64,000 nucleotides of DNA from Papilionanthe hookeriana x Papilionanthe teres (GCA_022702705.1 CM040423.1:112146738-112210737); one strand, 5' to 3'. Shown: positions 22,753-35,238, counted from the first letter of the stretch. The notes: generated by a model not told the origin, from the sequence alone. Numbers and translations: made by a program.

Positions 22753-23054
22753 TGATGTCGTTTCTTCTTTTATATCTTATTCAGAGTCCAGGTGAATTTT
22801 GAACTTCAAAGGTTTCTTCATTATGACAATTGGGTTTTCATTCTCTTTTCCTCGTCCTCGGCCTCGATCTCAGGTATGAGTTTGATGAGAATCACCACCC
22901 TTCGCCTTTGTTGAAGAATAACCTTTTTCATTCATTTTCTTTTCTTTGTCCTTTTCTTTTATATTCACCATTGTCTCTCTAGAGAATATCATTTATTTAT
23001 AGGAGCATCGTATGTCGCACCTTCATGTATACCAATTTCATGGATTGAAAATGG

Positions 23055-23669
23055 TTACAAATCTCCAATAATAGAACATTCTTGTCCTATTTGTAAATAT
23101 TTTATGCATTGATGCAGTGAAAAGGGAACCATTTTATGCTCATGAAGCCATGGTCTGCCAAGTAAGGCATTAAAAGAGGTATCAAAGTCGATGATATGGA
23201 ATTTTGCCATTATCACCAAGTCATCTATATTTAGGAGCAATGTTATTGATCCTAGAGCTCTTTCTCCTTGTTGATTAAATCCTCGTAACATCATTGTATC
23301 TCTTGACATTTAGGATGCATCAATATCCAAGTATGCAAGAGTTCTCAAATTCATTATGTTAATCAAGGCACCGGGGTCAAAAAGCACTCTTGAAAGTATC
23401 ATGTCATTTATGTTCATTGTGATGTATAGTAGACGATTATGCTCGGTCGTTCCAAGTAATAAGTCATTATTAGAAAAGGTAATCTTTATCGATTCTTCTA
23501 ATGGACAAGCTTCATTTCGAGTGATGCTTGCAAGTTGGGCTAAGCAGATGTCTGGGCCTAAAAGAGCTTTTATCAATGACTCTCTCATTTCTTTAAAGAG
23601 AATAAGAGCATCATAAATACTCAATTTTTCTGGTAACATTCTCAAGTGAGCTAATACATTATGGTCCAC
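23055..23669 (-). pseudogene. Broken aspartic protease of Ogre-1
   Basis: Two frames (23310-23669 and 23055-23309) meet at an in-frame stop about six codons after NLRTLAYLDID. The active-site motif reads LFDPGALINIM, a D-P-G in place of the usual D-T/S-G. The second half contains the flap-side motif FNALLGRPWLHEHK, typical of Tat-type proteases. The enzyme would cut the gag-pol polyprotein in the particle. The stop in the middle and the proline in the triad argue against activity. Element A retains only the first half (8020-8479). Confidence 0.8.
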
Positions 23670-24390
23670 CTTATTGTGAAGATTCCCCTAATTTCTTTCA
23701 GGGAGTTGTGGATGTATTGGAGGAATGATCATTTTCGGTGTAACTATTTGTTTTTCTTTTTCTTGGGAAGCTATTCTGGAGGGCAGAACTTTTCCACTTC
23801 AAAAATTAATTTCAATTATTTCTTCAAGTTTATTGTCTGAATCTTTTTACTCTGAGTCTCAAGATTTCACTTCTATGGAAATTGGGGTTCCTTGTAGTTG
23901 GAGTGTGAAAATATCAATTTCATCTTTATCATTGTCAGAGTTATCATTAATATTATTTTCGTTTTGATTGTCATTAGATGGATCAAGATCATATACGATT
24001 TGAGTATTGTCTTAAGAATTAAAATTTGAATGATCATTTTCAAAGGTATCACCCAAAATAGACAAAATGTAAGCAGAACTGGCAGTATTATTGTTCACAG
24101 TAGTGGCAAAAATGAAGTCATACAAGGTTAACGGCCTGAGGGATTTTCTCCCATCATCCAAGACAACTATCCTAGTAGAAGATGGAGAAACATAAGAGCT
24201 AGGAAATACAAAAGGAACTGTAGTCCCTATGTTTGGAAGACCTTTAATCCTTTTTGGTTCTTCATTTTTTTTTTCTTTCCTTTCTTGGAAGATCTTGTGA
24301 CTTGAATGTCCGTAAGGATCTCCTCAGATGATTTACCTTGAACAGTGTTGACTTTGTTCTAATTGTCATAATTAAGCTTATCAACTGAAA
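23670..24390 (-). other. Gag-protease linker, decayed
   Basis: This is the counterpart of 7422-8019 in element A. On the element strand it is lysine-rich, then serine/threonine-rich, then asparagine/aspartate-rich, and broken by stops. No domain is seen, and the plus-strand open frame at 23725-23967 is a shadow. Confidence 0.5.
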
Positions 24391-26880
24391 TCATATTGAT
24401 CGAACCTTTTCGAGCTCTTTCAAATCTACTTTCGAGATTACTATATTTCCTTCTTTAAATTTACGCTCTAACCAGTCTTTGAAGACAAAACATTCTTCAA
24501 TCTTGTGTCCAAGCATTCTATGGTAAGGACAATAGTTAGGCTTGTCCTTCACGTAAACTTCTGCTGGCCTTTTAGCTTCAAATAGCTTGAATTCTAGTAT
24601 TTTCAGCAGGCTACAGAATATTTTGCTGATGGCCTCTATTTTAAATGAGTATTCTTTATTCATTCTCTCAGCCATCATTTTCCTATATGTTCGTACTGGA
24701 ATTGGTTGTGGAAGTTGTAATTGAGATGAAGTTTATGGTAATAATGGGTTCTATCGTTGTTACTTTTTTTCAGGTTAAACTTGCATTATTTGTTTACCCT
24801 TCTCTACAACGTTTCTTGGCTTACTTTCAAATGTTCTGACAGAATTTGTCTTTTCGGTCTTTTCTATTACACTCATCTGCTTAGCGTCTTCTTGAATATT
24901 GGCAGCTTTACTGAGTAATTTTTCAAACGTTTTTATTATGAATCCTTTGAGCATAAATGTTATAGGACCGTGGATATTTTTAAGCAAGATTTCAAAAGCG
25001 TGTTGTTCTTAAAGTTGTGGTTCACATTTCATGCTGAGATTTCTCCAACGCAAAATGTAATCCACTAAACTCTCTCATGGCTTTTGCTTTTCTACTACTA
25101 AATCACCAATTGTTGTATGGTGTTGTACTCTAATGAACCATTGAATGAAAACACTTTCAAGTGTTGCAAAAGTCTTAACAGACCCATTAGGAAGTTTTGC
25201 ATACCAATCAAAGGCAACTCCTGTGAGACTGTTCACAAATTAACGGAATAGAAGAGCATCACTTCCTCCCGCATTACAACAACTTGCTCTGAAGTATGCA
25301 AGATGCTGATGAGGATTACCTATTCTTTCAAACATTTTGAAGAGAGGAGGAACAATATTTTTAGGGTATTAAATAGAATCAACTTCCTCTAGATAGCATC
25401 TACCCATTGAAATTAATGATCCAATTTTTGCCAGAGCCATTGTTTCTTTTATTTTTTGTTCTACCAATTGTGTAATTTCTTTCTCTTGAATTACACTTTG
25501 GGGAAAATCTTTTTTCTTTTGATTGCTTTCTTCAATTTCTATTGGATCTCTTCTATCCTCCAAAATGTGTATTGCCTCTGGCCTAATGATTTCAACAGTA
25601 GGCAATGGATTCATTAGTGAATTTTGTAAAGCTCATAATAGTTCTTCCATTTTTTACTCAATACAGTTGATTTGTTCATCTGTTAGTTGGATAACCGCTT
25701 TTAATTCTTCTATCATGTCTTCTTCACTTAACTCTAGTGCTAAGGAGGTAGATTGTGTTTCAACCATACTAATCTCGGCGACTTCTTCATTTGAACTATT
25801 CAACGAATTATCCCTTCTTTGTCTTGAGAATTGCTTGATGTCATTTTTCAATTTCTTCAATCTTTCATAGAATTATTTCATAGAATGATTTTCATAACTT
25901 TGTTCCTGAGAACTTTCTACAGGGGTACTCATGGCATCCGAGATTCCTCCTGACGATTCTCGTCTCCATACATTATTTTTTAGTATAGGACGAGATATCA
26001 TGGGAAGTATCATCAGTTTGTGAATAAGAAGGGTCTCCACGGTTCAATATTTGAACCAAAGCAGTCATTTTAGCAAACGTGTCTTTTGCTTCTAATATTA
26101 ATTTATTATGCTTAGTTCTATTTCTTGTAAAAACCACATCTTTTATTCTTGGGCCCAGACAAAATTTCACTGGCACCCGAGTACAGTGACTGTTTAATGG
26201 GAATTGTTGATCCTTTTCTAAGTAAGTAGGATTTTCAAATGAAAGAATCTTTCTTTTAATTGTTGTAGAGCCCGCACATCCCATTTTATCTAATAGTCAG
26301 GAAATTGAACACCTATCTTTCCATGCTAATCTTTTAAACACAGAGTATACGGCATGAATTGATGGAGAATTTCTTGGTTGGAAAGTATATTCCTCATATT
26401 TAACAGGTATTGGAATATATCATTTTTCTTTTGAAAAAGAAGGGTTCCCGAAAACACTTTGTTCGAATTCAGATGTTTTAAAATTATCATTTTCATTCCA
26501 CTTTTTCTTTTCTTTAAGAGAACAGTTTTATTTCTTCGTTGAGTTTTTAAACAAGATCCAACTTCATATATGGATAAAGGAATGTTGTTTTCTTGTTGAA
26601 CACAAATTTTCTTTCTTTTCTTGTCAAGTCTTTCTATTTCATCAAAAGTATATTGTTATTCAGGCACGTATTGAGGTAAGTCTTCTATAAAGTTAAGAAA
26701 ATCTTCCTAAGGTTCTAGATTAAATTCATCAAAGGATTGTATATTAGTCTAATATGGATTTTCTAGTGAAAATTCAGTTTCATCAAATAATCCAAAATCA
26801 TTCTGATAAAGGCAAATGTCTTCCTCAATTGGTGTATTGAAATCTTGATAATAGGAAAAGACTGAATCCGAAAATTCCAT
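24391..26880 (-). pseudogene. Broken gag of Ogre-1
   Basis: The start at 26880 (ATG, then a SVFSYYQ string) matches the gag start of element A at 4876. Readable pieces run in order: the N-terminal region (25973-26284 and neighbours), the helical middle (25369-25860), the capsid core near 25180-25330 (CCNAGGSDALLF, VAFDWYAKLPNGSVKTF), and a zinc-knuckle-like region at 24391-24678 (NYCPYHRMLGHKIEECFVF). Gag forms the particle and binds RNA. There are at least six stops or frame changes. The plus-strand open frames at 25523-25870 and 24645-24839 are shadows. Confidence 0.85.
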
Positions 26881-27069
26881 TGCAAATTTTTGAAAATTTA
26901 TGGAGAATAAAATGTTATGGACTCATTTATAAACTGGGAATTTATCTTTTTGTTTTATTTTACTTTTGTAAAATGTCAAAAATAACTCTTCAAAGAGTGG
27001 GATTTGGCCCTAAAGGTCAAAGCATCAAGTGAAAACAAGCGATTTAATAAGAGTTGAGAAGAAAGATAT

Positions 27070-27087
27070 TCCACAGCAGATTCGCCA
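27070..27087 (-). other. Primer-binding site of Ogre-1 (tRNA-Arg type)
   Basis: TGGCGAATCTGCTGTGGA on the minus strand matches 15 of 18 bases of TGGCGACTCCGCTGGGGA. It lies about 12 bases from the inferred LTR end at 27100 and about 190 bases before the gag start. Confidence 0.65.
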
Positions 27088-27156
27088 AATAAAAACTCTT
27101 GTCGGCATTCGTAGCAGTGTAGGAGATTTTCTCAGTGTCGATGTCGATGTCATTTT

Positions 27157-27166
27157 GGAGTCGCCA
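27157..27166 (-). other. Relic PBS inside LTR-C
   Basis: TGGCGACTCC on the minus strand is exactly ten bases of the tRNA-Arg-type PBS, but lies about 57 bases inside the LTR. The same string at 10235-10244 in the 3' LTR shows that it is duplicated with the LTR. Confidence 0.55.
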
Positions 27167-27959
27167 CTCTGTTTATCTATAATATTGTCCTAATCTTCAA
27201 TAAATCTTATTTCTTTAGATTCCATAAAAGGATCCTCATATTGTAAGAAATTTGAAGAAAATAAGGGCTAATAAGATAGAAAATAGTAGAAAATGAGGTG
27301 TCGGTTATATAAGAAAATTCTCGAATGTCTAGAAGTTCTATATAAGGATAATAAAGTTTTGGTAACCAGATATTCATAGATATAATATCTATCCTAAGTT
27401 CTTTAAATCTCCTATAGAAGCAAGCTCCTATAGTCAATTACATCCTAGACAATTATAATTGTCTAAGAAAACTTCTGATTAATGTTAATCACTTGTTTTC
27501 TAAAAAGTTTCAAAGAAATAAACATCAATGTTCTATCCTAAGGGTAATGTGTCGTACTACCCAAAAAGTTTGATTTTGTCAATTTTTGTTTTTGCTTGGT
27601 TTTTGTTTTGTTGTTAGTCATTTTTAATTGTTTTGTTAATGTCATCATGTTATGGTCTAGTTGACTGTTTTGGAGGCTATCCTAAAAGTTTTATTTCGTC
27701 TTTGTTTTGTCATTTAAGGTCGTTTGTTTTGTTTTTTTTATCAATGACATTTTTTATGTCATTGTAATTTTATTTTGTTTTATTATTGTTCGTCCCATCT
27801 ATGTAATGTTGTCCTTCAAAACAGAGTTAGCACACTCTATAGCATGCAAAAGAAATCTAAAATGAAATTAATGTTGTCATTTCATCTTGATTGTCCTACA
27901 AAACAGAGTCAGCACACTCTATAATATGCAAAGAACATAACCTACAAGAAATGGAGTGT

Positions 27960-30200
27960 TTAGTTTAAGTTATATTTTAATGTCAAAAAGTTAAATTTTT
28001 AGATTCAATGTCATTGGAATCTAAAAATGATAAGTTTAATCAAAAATTTAGATTTATTTTAGATTCTATGTCATCTCAATCTAAAATATTAATTCTAATA
28101 TTGTTTAGACTTAAAAGATTGATTTTAATATTTTAGATTCTATGTCATTTGAATCTAAAATGTTAAATCTTTTGTTGATTAGACTTAGAATCTAACAAAA
28201 GGTTATATTTTAATATTTTAGATTAAATGTCAATTTGAATCTAAATATATTAAGTCTAATTTTGATTAGACTTAAAATTTAACAAAAAGTTAGATTCTAA
28301 TATTTTAGATTCAATGTCGTTTGAATCTAAAAATATTGAATTGATGAGAAGTCTAATAATTAGATTCCACATCATTTGAAACTAATATTTTTGTTTTTGT
28401 CATTTTGGTTAACTCAGATTCAATTTAAGTTAAGTTAGGTTCAATAAGGTTTGAACCTAAAATTTATGTTGAGTTTGACTTAGTATTATGTTATGTTAAA
28501 CCTAAATTTAGGTTTGATTCAAGTTCAATATAGGTTAGACTTAAATTTAGTTTTGTTCAGATTCCTATTATGTTGTACTTTATTTAGGTTTTGTTTAACT
28601 TAGATCAAGTCATGTTAAATCTAAGTTAGGTTTTATTTAACTTAGATTCATATCATATTGAACCTAAGTTAGGTTTTGTTTAACTTAGATTCATGTCATG
28701 TTGAATCTATGTTAAATTTGACTTAAGTCCCATATGGGTTGGACTTTAAGTTAGGTTTCGTTTGACTTAGATTCATTTCATGTTGAATCTAAGTTAGGTT
28801 TGACTTAAATGTTATATGTGTTGGACTTTAAGTAAGGTTTAGTTTGACTTAGATTCATTTCATGTTGAATCGAAGTTAGGTATGACTTAAGTCCAATAAG
28901 GGTAAGTTAGGTTTTAAGTTAACTTAAGTCCACTAAGGGTTGGAGTTAAGTTATGATTTAAGTTATCTTAAGTTCAATATGGGTTAGACCTAAGTTAGGT
29001 TTTATGCTAACTTAAGTTCATATCATGTTGAACCTAAGTTAAATTTAACATAAATCCAATATGGGTTGGACTTAAGTTAGGTTTTAAGACTACGTGTAAT
29101 TAAACTTTTGTTGGTTAAGGTTTTATAGTTTAATTAAGTCTAATGTGTTAGACTTAATTAAGGTTTAGAGTTTGATTAAACCTTAGTTGGTTAAGGTTTA
29201 ATAGTTTGATTAACTCTAATGTATTAAACTTAATTATGGTTTAAGTTTGGTTAAACCTTTGTTGGTTAACGTTTAATAGTTTGATTAAGTCTAATGTGTT
29301 AGATTTAATTAAGGGTTTATTAAACTTTAGTTAGTTAAGGTTTAATAGTTTAATTAAGTCTAATGTGTTAGACTTAATTAGGGTTTTATTTTGATTAAAC
29401 CTTAGTTGTTTAAAGTTTAATAGTTTAATTAAGTCTACTATGTTAGTCTTAACTAGGGTTTAAGTTTGATTAAATCTTAGTTGGTTAAGGTTTAATAGTT
29501 TAATTAAGTCTAATGTTTTAGACTTAATTAGGGTTTAAGTTTGATAGAACCTAATGTAAATAAGGTTTAATATAGGTTAAACTTAATTAGGGTTTGTTTT
29601 TATATTAAACCTTATATAATTAAGGTTTAATGGGTTAATTAAGTTTAATTTATCTTTAAACTTAATTAAAATCTGATTTTGGATTAAACCTAATGTCATT
29701 AAGGTTTAATTATGTTAATTAATTTTAATATGTCCTTAAACTTAATTAAAGTGTTGATTTTGTATTAAACCTAATGTAATTAAGGTTTAATGGGTTAATT
29801 AAGTTTAATATGTCCTTAAACTTAATTAAAGTTTGATTAAGTTTAATATGTTTTTAAACTTAATTAAAGTCTGATTTTAAATTAAACTTAATATCATTTA
29901 AGATTTAATTAAGTTAATTAAGTTTAATATGTCCTTAAACTTAATTAAAGTTTTAATTTTGAATTAAATAAGTTTAATGTCTTTAAACTTAATTAAAGTC
30001 TGATTTTAAATTAAACTTAATGTCTATAAGGTTTAAATAAGTTAATTAAGTTTAATGTGTCCTTGAACTTTATTAAAGTATTAATTTTGTATTAAACCTA
30101 AAGTAATTAAGGTTTAATATTTTAACTAATGTTTTAATTAGTTATAATTTAATTTTTTTTTTAAGTTGGTCTGAGTCTATTTTGGGTTAGACTCAATTTT
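27960..30200. repeat. Serial palindrome / tandem array in LTR-C leader
   Basis: This is a copy of the LTR-B array (11040-13400), with the same order of stem families (TTAGATTC/GAATCTAA, then AAGTCCAA/TTGGACTT, then AATTAAGTCTAA/TTAGACTTAATT) and independent losses. For example, the stem near 29130-29160 is still perfect, while the stems around 28880-28930 are damaged. Confidence 0.8.
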
Positions 30201-31550
30201 GACTTAGTCTATTGTTGAATTGGCTAAGTTTAGTGAAAATAAGATTTTTAGGGTTTTAAGTTATTAGTTTATAATAAATTTTAACCCTAATTTTGAAGAT
30301 GTCATTTAAAATTGTTTAATCGCTTAAGAATTGTCATTTTAAGGTTATTGTTTGTCACCTTAAATTTCCTAACCATTTTCCAATTTTATTTTCCTTAATT
30401 TTATTTTTATAATTATTATTTAAAATACTTACAATGTGTCTTAAAATTTAGGAAATGATGTCTTAGAGGATTTTCCTAGCCTAGGAAAAATTAGGGGATC
30501 TTTCTAAAGACCTAGAGATAATACTGATAAAGTTTTAGATTTTTCTGTTTCGTAAATAATTTTAAATAATTAAAATATTATAGAGAGTATTTAATTATTT
30601 AAAAAAATATATGAATAAAATCATGATTTTGTGTTCATAATTTTCTCCTCTTCATGCTGAGTTCAGGGGTATTTTTATCATATTTTTATGAATTTTCTAT
30701 GTCAAGATATGTAATTTTGAAGTTTTTAAGGTTTATCTGGATTTTATTAAATCCAGATAAATCTTAAGCCGCCGCGTGTCCTCGGACGGGTCGAAATGTG
30801 GTAGATCATATGCAGAGATATGAACAGCGGGGATAGTGGGATTTAATTACAACCATCCATTTCCAAAACACGAAAACAGACGGCATCCCTTCATCATGTT
30901 CATCTCCTCTGATCCCATAAACCCTCCATGATCTAAGATTAAGATCTCACTTGAATCTTGATGAAATCGAAGAAAATTTGTTTCTTTAGGATCCTTTTGA
31001 GACAAAGGACCTATCCATATGGGGATGTATAGGTTTTGAATTGATTCGTTTCACAAAGTGTGGAACCCTAATGCCATTAGGGCTAAACAATCCATACCTT
31101 GGCCACAGTCAGCATGAGCTTGATTTGAATGGTTTGGAAGCTTCGTGTGGTTCTGAGAAAAGTTTTCCCCTAAGAAAATTTGATGCCAAATTGGGTCTTT
31201 GTATGACTTTGATCAAGAGGAGCTCGACTTGAATGGTGTGGTCAATTAATGGATTAAAAGCTATGGGAATGTCCAATTTTGATTGGGCTTCTCATCACAA
31301 AGTTCCTGAATGGGTTTAGGATGGTTGACTTGAAGATTAGAGGTGTTTGGTTTCACACTCCCAAAATGTCCTATTTTGAGTGTTCTCGGGGTAGCCAAAT
31401 TGAGGAGATTGGGTGGGTTTCATAGCTTGATTCTATAAGGGATCAATTGACTAGGCTCTCGAGAAGATTTTTGGTGTTGAGAGTTTTGGGAATTGGGTAG
31501 ATTTTAGCTATCTCTAATTTTCCTCTCCTTTTTAGCCTTCTCGAGTTAAC

Positions 31551-31560
31551 CCTATTTATA
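31551..31560 (-). promoter_or_regulatory. TATA box of LTR-C
   Basis: TATAAATAGG on the minus strand is a textbook plant TATA sequence in the same context (CCATGGT before it) as TATAAAGAGG in LTR-B. Confidence 0.7.
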
Positions 31561-32233
31561 ACCATGGAAATAGCCATGACTGAGCTTGACTTGGCTTTGG
31601 TTCATCTAGGAGAGTTGCTAACTTCCCCATTAATGCTTAGAAATAAGATTTTAGCTGTTAGAATGATGTATTGGGGCTTTCCAAGTTTAGACATCATTAG
31701 GATTAACCATGGTGAAGGTTGGATTCAAGCTTTGGCTTGCTCTCATTGGAAGGCTTAGGAGGTGGATATGGCTATCTAAGATTGTCTTGAATCAACCCCT
31801 CCATGCGATTCCTTGAACTCATTCAATGAATTGAGTGGTAAGGTGACACTTAAGTCTTATTTCCATTGTTCCCATAATTTAGTCATGATGACTTTCAAAT
31901 GATCATGATGAGCACCTATTTTAATAAAATTGCCGTGGTGTATATTTATTGGGTGGATGAGAGGTGTGTCATGTCTCAAAGAGGGCAAGCTATACTCCAT
32001 TCAACATGTCATTTAGGGCTTAGTATGGGCTTGACACATAAACCCTTTTTTTCTTTAATTATCCATAATTAGTATTTATGAGGTCACCTCATGATGTAAG
32101 GGTGGTCTAAGCTAAGATTTTCTTCTTTGATGGCTTGTGAGGTGAGTGATGACTCACCCATGTCATCTCTTAAGCCTTTCATGAAGGAATGACACCTCCT
32201 TCATCCTTCATGATTATGTCATAAGGGTATTTT

Positions 32234-32238
32234 TTAAC
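32234..32238. repeat. Target-site duplication of Athila-1, left copy
   Basis: TTAAC directly precedes the left LTR. The same five bases follow the right LTR at 45989-45993. Confidence 0.85.
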
Positions 32239-33349
32239 TTACCCACTTTTTAATGTTTACAAAAATAGCAACCACTCCAAAAACTTGATCCCGCTTTAAT
32301 ATATATATATTTGATTTTATGATGGAATGTATAATGTGGATTCTACGCAAGTATACGTATCGTATCAAGTAATGCAGGGCCCTAGTGGAGTCCTGGTTAT
32401 CGATCCCATAGGGAAGTTTTTAAAAGATTTGTAACAGCTAAATTTAAAGGATTTACTTACTAATATTGTATACGAAAATTTAGAATACGTAACTAAGCGA
32501 ACTAAAGTAAACTAATTCTTAAATAAAGTTGATTTAAAAGATTTCAGAAAAAGTATCCTTCTCCTTGTTTTTAGAAAATTAAGTGAATGATGAATTCAAA
32601 TAGAATTTTTATTGTATTGTGACAAATAAAAGCATTCATATTCTTTACCCTTTAGTCAATGTGCAAAGAACATTGACTAGTCCTATGTTTGATTATTGAA
32701 TTTGCGGCTAGGGTGGGAGGATACTGGCTGCCACTTCAGAGCTCCCACGTTCCCCTCACCTGAGGGCTAACATCTACACTTCAGCTCTCAAACAATAGGA
32801 CCGAATTTAATATTTTAGTCTGTCACACTAAAATGTCCAATTCTACGTCCGATAAATAATAGTTCCCTATTTATTTGCATCCTCCTTCCAAGGCTTTTGA
32901 CTTCCCTGAATATTGGATGTAATCTTTACTATAGTTAATAATATTTTATCAAATCAATGGGCCAGATTGAAAAGTAAATTAAGTTTTAAGTAAAAATTAT
33001 CACAATTTATTTTAATATTTTAGGCACTTCTATTTAATTTCATCAATTCACATAATTTCATAAAACAAGGAGAAAGACTAAGAAAACTACTCAGAATGCA
33101 TGGGAATTAAACAAAGCATGGATTTCATTTAAAGTTAACAACAATAAACAAAGATAATTATCTCATTTCCTCCCCAAGCAGACTCCTTCAAGTTCCTTTG
33201 ACTTTTCCTTCTAGTACAGCACACTTCTAAACTCACTAATTACACTTGCTAAAACTGAAAATAGACACACAATAGACTCTCTAAAATTGACTCACAGAAG
33301 ACACAAAATAGACACCCAATAGACACACCACATACTAAAATTCATCCTC

Positions 33350-33358
33350 TATTTATAG
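33350..33358 (-). promoter_or_regulatory. TATA box, Athila-1 3' LTR
   Basis: TATAAATAG on the minus strand, about 430 bases from the LTR start and 80 bases downstream of the palindrome cluster. It is the same in the other LTR at 45545-45553. Confidence 0.75.
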
Positions 33359-33437
33359 TGGTAGACAAAGGTCCAAGGGGTACTTAAGCACCTCTTCAAA
33401 AAGCGTCCAGGTTCAATGTATCTAGCATTTTGACCAA

Positions 33438-33614
33438 TCTCGCCGTCGGTGAGAAACGACCTCGCCGTCAGTGGGGCTTCTAAAAGGTCTCCAAACCGCA
33501 CGATCTCGCCGTCAGCGGACTCAGGCTCGCTGTCGATGAGGTAGTTATAAATCCTTCAAAAATTCTCTTCATGATCTCGCCGTCGGCGGGCTCGATCTCA
33601 CCATCGGCGGCTTA
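33438..33614. promoter_or_regulatory. GC-rich palindrome cluster, Athila-1 3' LTR
   Basis: Six copies of a motif around CTCGCCGTCGGCGAG begin at 33438, 33461, 33502, 33525, 33573 and 33594. The arms CTCGCC and GGCGAG are complementary. Two copies carry a DRE/CRT core ([A/G]CCGAC on the minus strand), and the last carries AGCCGCC. Most differences from the consensus are CpG transitions. Confidence 0.75.
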
Positions 33615-33789
33615 GTTCATTTTGCATGAATTTCTTCCTTTTTTTATCAAAATTCGCTCCATTTCATGTTTTCTGCTTCTATCACTTATAAATCTTCTTT
33701 CCTGCAATAAACTAAAGGAAATACCTTTCCTTAAAGTGTAATTTCATAAAAAATAGGTATGAATTTCTTAATATATTTTTCTATGATCA

Positions 33790-33828
33790 TAATCCCCCAA
33801 ACTTAATTATTACTTGTCCTCAAGTAAT
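33790..33828 (-). other. PPT and adjacent hairpin, Athila-1
   Basis: AAGTTTGGGGGATTA on the minus strand abuts the LTR start and is the polypurine tract. Just upstream, the arms ATTACTTG and CAAGTAAT (33809-33828, four-base loop) form a perfect 8-bp hairpin. Athila-2 keeps the same arrangement. Confidence 0.75.
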
Positions 33829-35238
33829 TTTTATACTAAATAAAAATAATGATTTCTGTAATAGAATTTTTCAATTCAGATATACTATGAATTAAATTTA
33901 AATAATACTATAGTAAAGTTGAATAGGAATATTTTTAAGTAATTAAATTAATTTTATAGATATAAGATTATTTAGTTATCAGATCTAAGATTTCTAGCTC
34001 TCTATTTATTTCAGGAAAGACTATATTTAAAAAGAGTAATTTACTTAAGATATTTAGATGATAGGAAGTTCAAGAAAACACTATTTAGTAAAATACTAAT
34101 CCATATATATAAGTTTAGAAATATATTTGAGTTTTACCCTTTAGTTTGATTCCATTGAAGCCAATTTTTGATAAGGCATCTCCTTAAGCTTCTCCTCACT
34201 TATTTTTTTCTTTTCTTTTCTTCTTTTCTTCTCTTTTTTTTTTGATTGATTTTCAATCCTTTTCTTTTTCTTTTTTAAGTGAGGATTACTATATCTGGAT
34301 AGCCTGTTAATAATTTTGAACTTCAACTTTCTCTTCCTAAATTTGAAACTTAAAATATTTCTTTGCTTATATGTATTTCATAGCCTTTACTTCATTGAGT
34401 TTCAATCTCTTCTTTTTCATTTAAATACTTAAGAATTTCAATTTTAGAATATAGTTTTCCTTACTTTAAATAATTTACTATATTCTTATTTCTTTTAACC
34501 AAATATCTTATTCTATTAAATAATTGAATTACTAAAAACATTTTATTTAACTTTCTATAATAATTAAATAAAGTAATTCATGTTTATTGAATTGAAAAAT
34601 TACTATAGATAAATCATTTGATAATAATTTTTGAAAATAGAAATTGAGAACAATTTAATAATTAAATTTGTATTTTTCCTCCCCCAAACTTAAATTTTTC
34701 TATCTATTTCTAAATGGTGAAAAGGAAAATATACAATGAATTTACATCATACCTTTGAGCTTTAGGTATTTCTTTTCCTTGAAATTTTTGCAGGCTTTTT
34801 CATTATTTAAAGAACTTGTACTGTTAGTATTCTTCCACATATATAGTATTTAAAAGAAGAGTGCTAGGATAAGAAATTTTTAATAAGTATAAAACACAAC
34901 AAATGAAAACTTAATCTATTACTACAAATACAATCAATTAACCTACTTTAAACATATTAAAACAATCTATATATATTAAAAGTTCATAACTTATAAAAAC
35001 TTAAACAACACATTAAAGAAAAACTAACATCCTATTTAAAAGAAAATTTGCAAACTAACTTAACACACACAAAAAGTCTAACATTACAGCATAAGAAAAC
35101 ACAAAAACATACCAAATCCACGAATCTACGTAAAGTACGTAATAATACACACGTAACAATAAAGTTTTCAAAATAACAATTAATCTAAACAAACTAAACA
35201 AAGTTTCTAATCTTTCGCATCAAAATCCTGTAGCTATA
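33829..35238 (-). other. 3' untranslated region of Athila-1
   Basis: About 1.4 kb of AT-rich sequence between ORF3b and the PPT without a convincing reading frame. On the element strand it holds a long homopurine tract (34195-34280). Most of it is alignable with 62411-63787 of Athila-2, including TTCCTCCCCCAAACTTAAAT-like strings, so it is a conserved noncoding part of the family. Confidence 0.65.
34195..34280 (-). other. Conserved homopurine tract, Athila-1
   Basis: The plus strand is almost all C/T, mostly TTTTC and TTCTT words, so the element strand is almost all A/G. The tract is followed by the string AAGTGAGGATTACTATATCT. Athila-2 has the same at 62815-62905, also about 410-490 bases from the LTR. 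Confidence 0.6.

Larger units (their letters stand above)
27100..32238 (-). repeat. LTR-C, R-U5 and proximal U3 (right LTR of Ogre-1, first part)
   Basis: It is collinear with LTR-B from 10196 to about 14990. On the minus strand its end lies between 27118, where similarity to LTR-B is last seen, and 27100, a TG that leaves a 12-base gap to the PBS. It holds the palindrome array, the GC-richer block at 30770-30850, the TATA box and 680 bp of U3, and is then cut by Athila-1 at 32238/32239. No genes are seen; the open frames at 31041-31232 and 31564-31758 are shared with LTR-B only as LTR sequence. Confidence 0.85.
32239..33789 (-). repeat. Athila-1 3' LTR (1551 bp)
   Basis: The minus-strand start is TGATCATAG, directly after the PPT. 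The end has TTACCCAC where the other LTR has TGACCCAC, so the terminal CA is mutated to AA on the element strand. It contains the six-copy GC-rich palindrome cluster, a TATA box at 33350-33358, and a short (TA)n where the 5' LTR has a long one. Confidence 0.92.
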
